NCBI GenBank assembly: GCA_016215605.1
Contig: JACRJB010000064.1
Coordinates: forward strand, 1-64,000
Direction: 5' to 3'
DNA: 64,000 nucleotides
Origin: Rhodopseudomonas palustris
GTDB taxonomy: Bacteria; Pseudomonadota; Alphaproteobacteria; Rhizobiales; Xanthobacteraceae
Shown here: piece by piece, positions 63,886 through 64,000 of the stretch
Layout of the letters: the number at the start of each line of letters is the position of its first letter
Position numbering within the stretch: position 1 is the first letter of the stretch
Notes under the pieces: model-generated
What the model saw: the letters and a program-made list of their open reading frames with translations, nothing else
Database searches by the model: none
Told to the model about the DNA's origin: nothing
Program-made: the position numbers and the translations under genes

Positions 63886-64000
63886 CTGCAACCCGGCTCG
63901 ACTGATCAATATTAACCTATCAGTAACCCTCGGCGCCGAAAAGGGCCTGATCCTTCAGGGATTTGCTTTGTGGGGCCCGGCGTGTCGCACGTGCGCCGCC

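Overview
The window is a high-GC stretch of chromosome from an alphaproteobacterium. It is most likely from the Bradyrhizobium/Rhodopseudomonas group (Nitrobacteraceae). The reasons are the protein style (for example the long UvrB and the type II lumazine synthase), the gene groupings ychF-pth-rplY and lgt-midA-pgeF, and the dense scatter of short palindromic repeats typical of that group. I cannot name the strain. I see no rRNA, tRNA, CRISPR array, transposase or phage gene.

Layout. 0.2-3 kb: LysE-type exporter, an ArsR/SRPBCC pair with a visible operator, and a DUF2189 membrane protein. 3-6.4 kb: acyl-CoA synthetase, then a small decayed accessory patch (broken DUF3800 gene, the 'mobile mystery' A/B pair of XRE and Fic proteins, and AT-rich DNA with regularly spaced repeats). 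6.4-14.5 kb: YqeY, alpha/beta hydrolase, carA, two glutathione transferases, a secreted SdsA-type alkylsulfatase and a DUF2157 membrane protein. 14.5-18.6 kb: uvrB, higBA and a 2Fe-2S ferredoxin-domain protein. 19-24.4 kb: thiolase, a Lys/Ala/Pro-rich protein, small proteins, and two MaoC-type hydratases. 24.6-36 kb: housekeeping genes ychF, pth, rplY, ubiK, lgt, midA, pgeF, prs, ribH and proC. 36-40.6 kb: a MarR/OmpR/EnvZ-type regulatory operon and ilvE. 40.9-51.3 kb: mutL, arfB, a tandem M16 peptidase pair, lspA and ileS. 51.4-54.6 kb: a ParS/RES toxin-antitoxin pair, a NodL-like acetyltransferase, ribF and RNase T2. 55-59 kb: small secreted proteins and a Zur-like-box/DUF2946/ZnuD-like TonB receptor locus. 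59-64 kb: GNAT, MscS channel, Nudix, metallophosphoesterase and a tail-anchored protein.

The genes form several short cotranscribed units with 4-base (ATGA/GTGA) overlaps: mobA-mobB, lgt-midA-pgeF, marR-ompR-type regulator, the two M16 genes, and ribF-acetyltransferase. Three toxin-antitoxin-like pairs occur (XRE/Fic, HigBA, ParS/RES), each at a separate site.

The most notable signal is repeat DNA. At least seven families of short palindromic elements fill the gaps between genes. One family (called D here) also sits in frame inside two essential or conserved genes, uvrB and ileS, where both copies are read in the same frame and give the same peptide, SPPP(R/C)GEGSGVGGH. Other notable signals are three TA(T/G)CAGG repeats at exactly 33-bp spacing upstream of the mobile mystery operon, a PhaR-like 17-bp palindrome, a Zur-like box, and a leaderless arsR promoter with its operator between -35 and -10.
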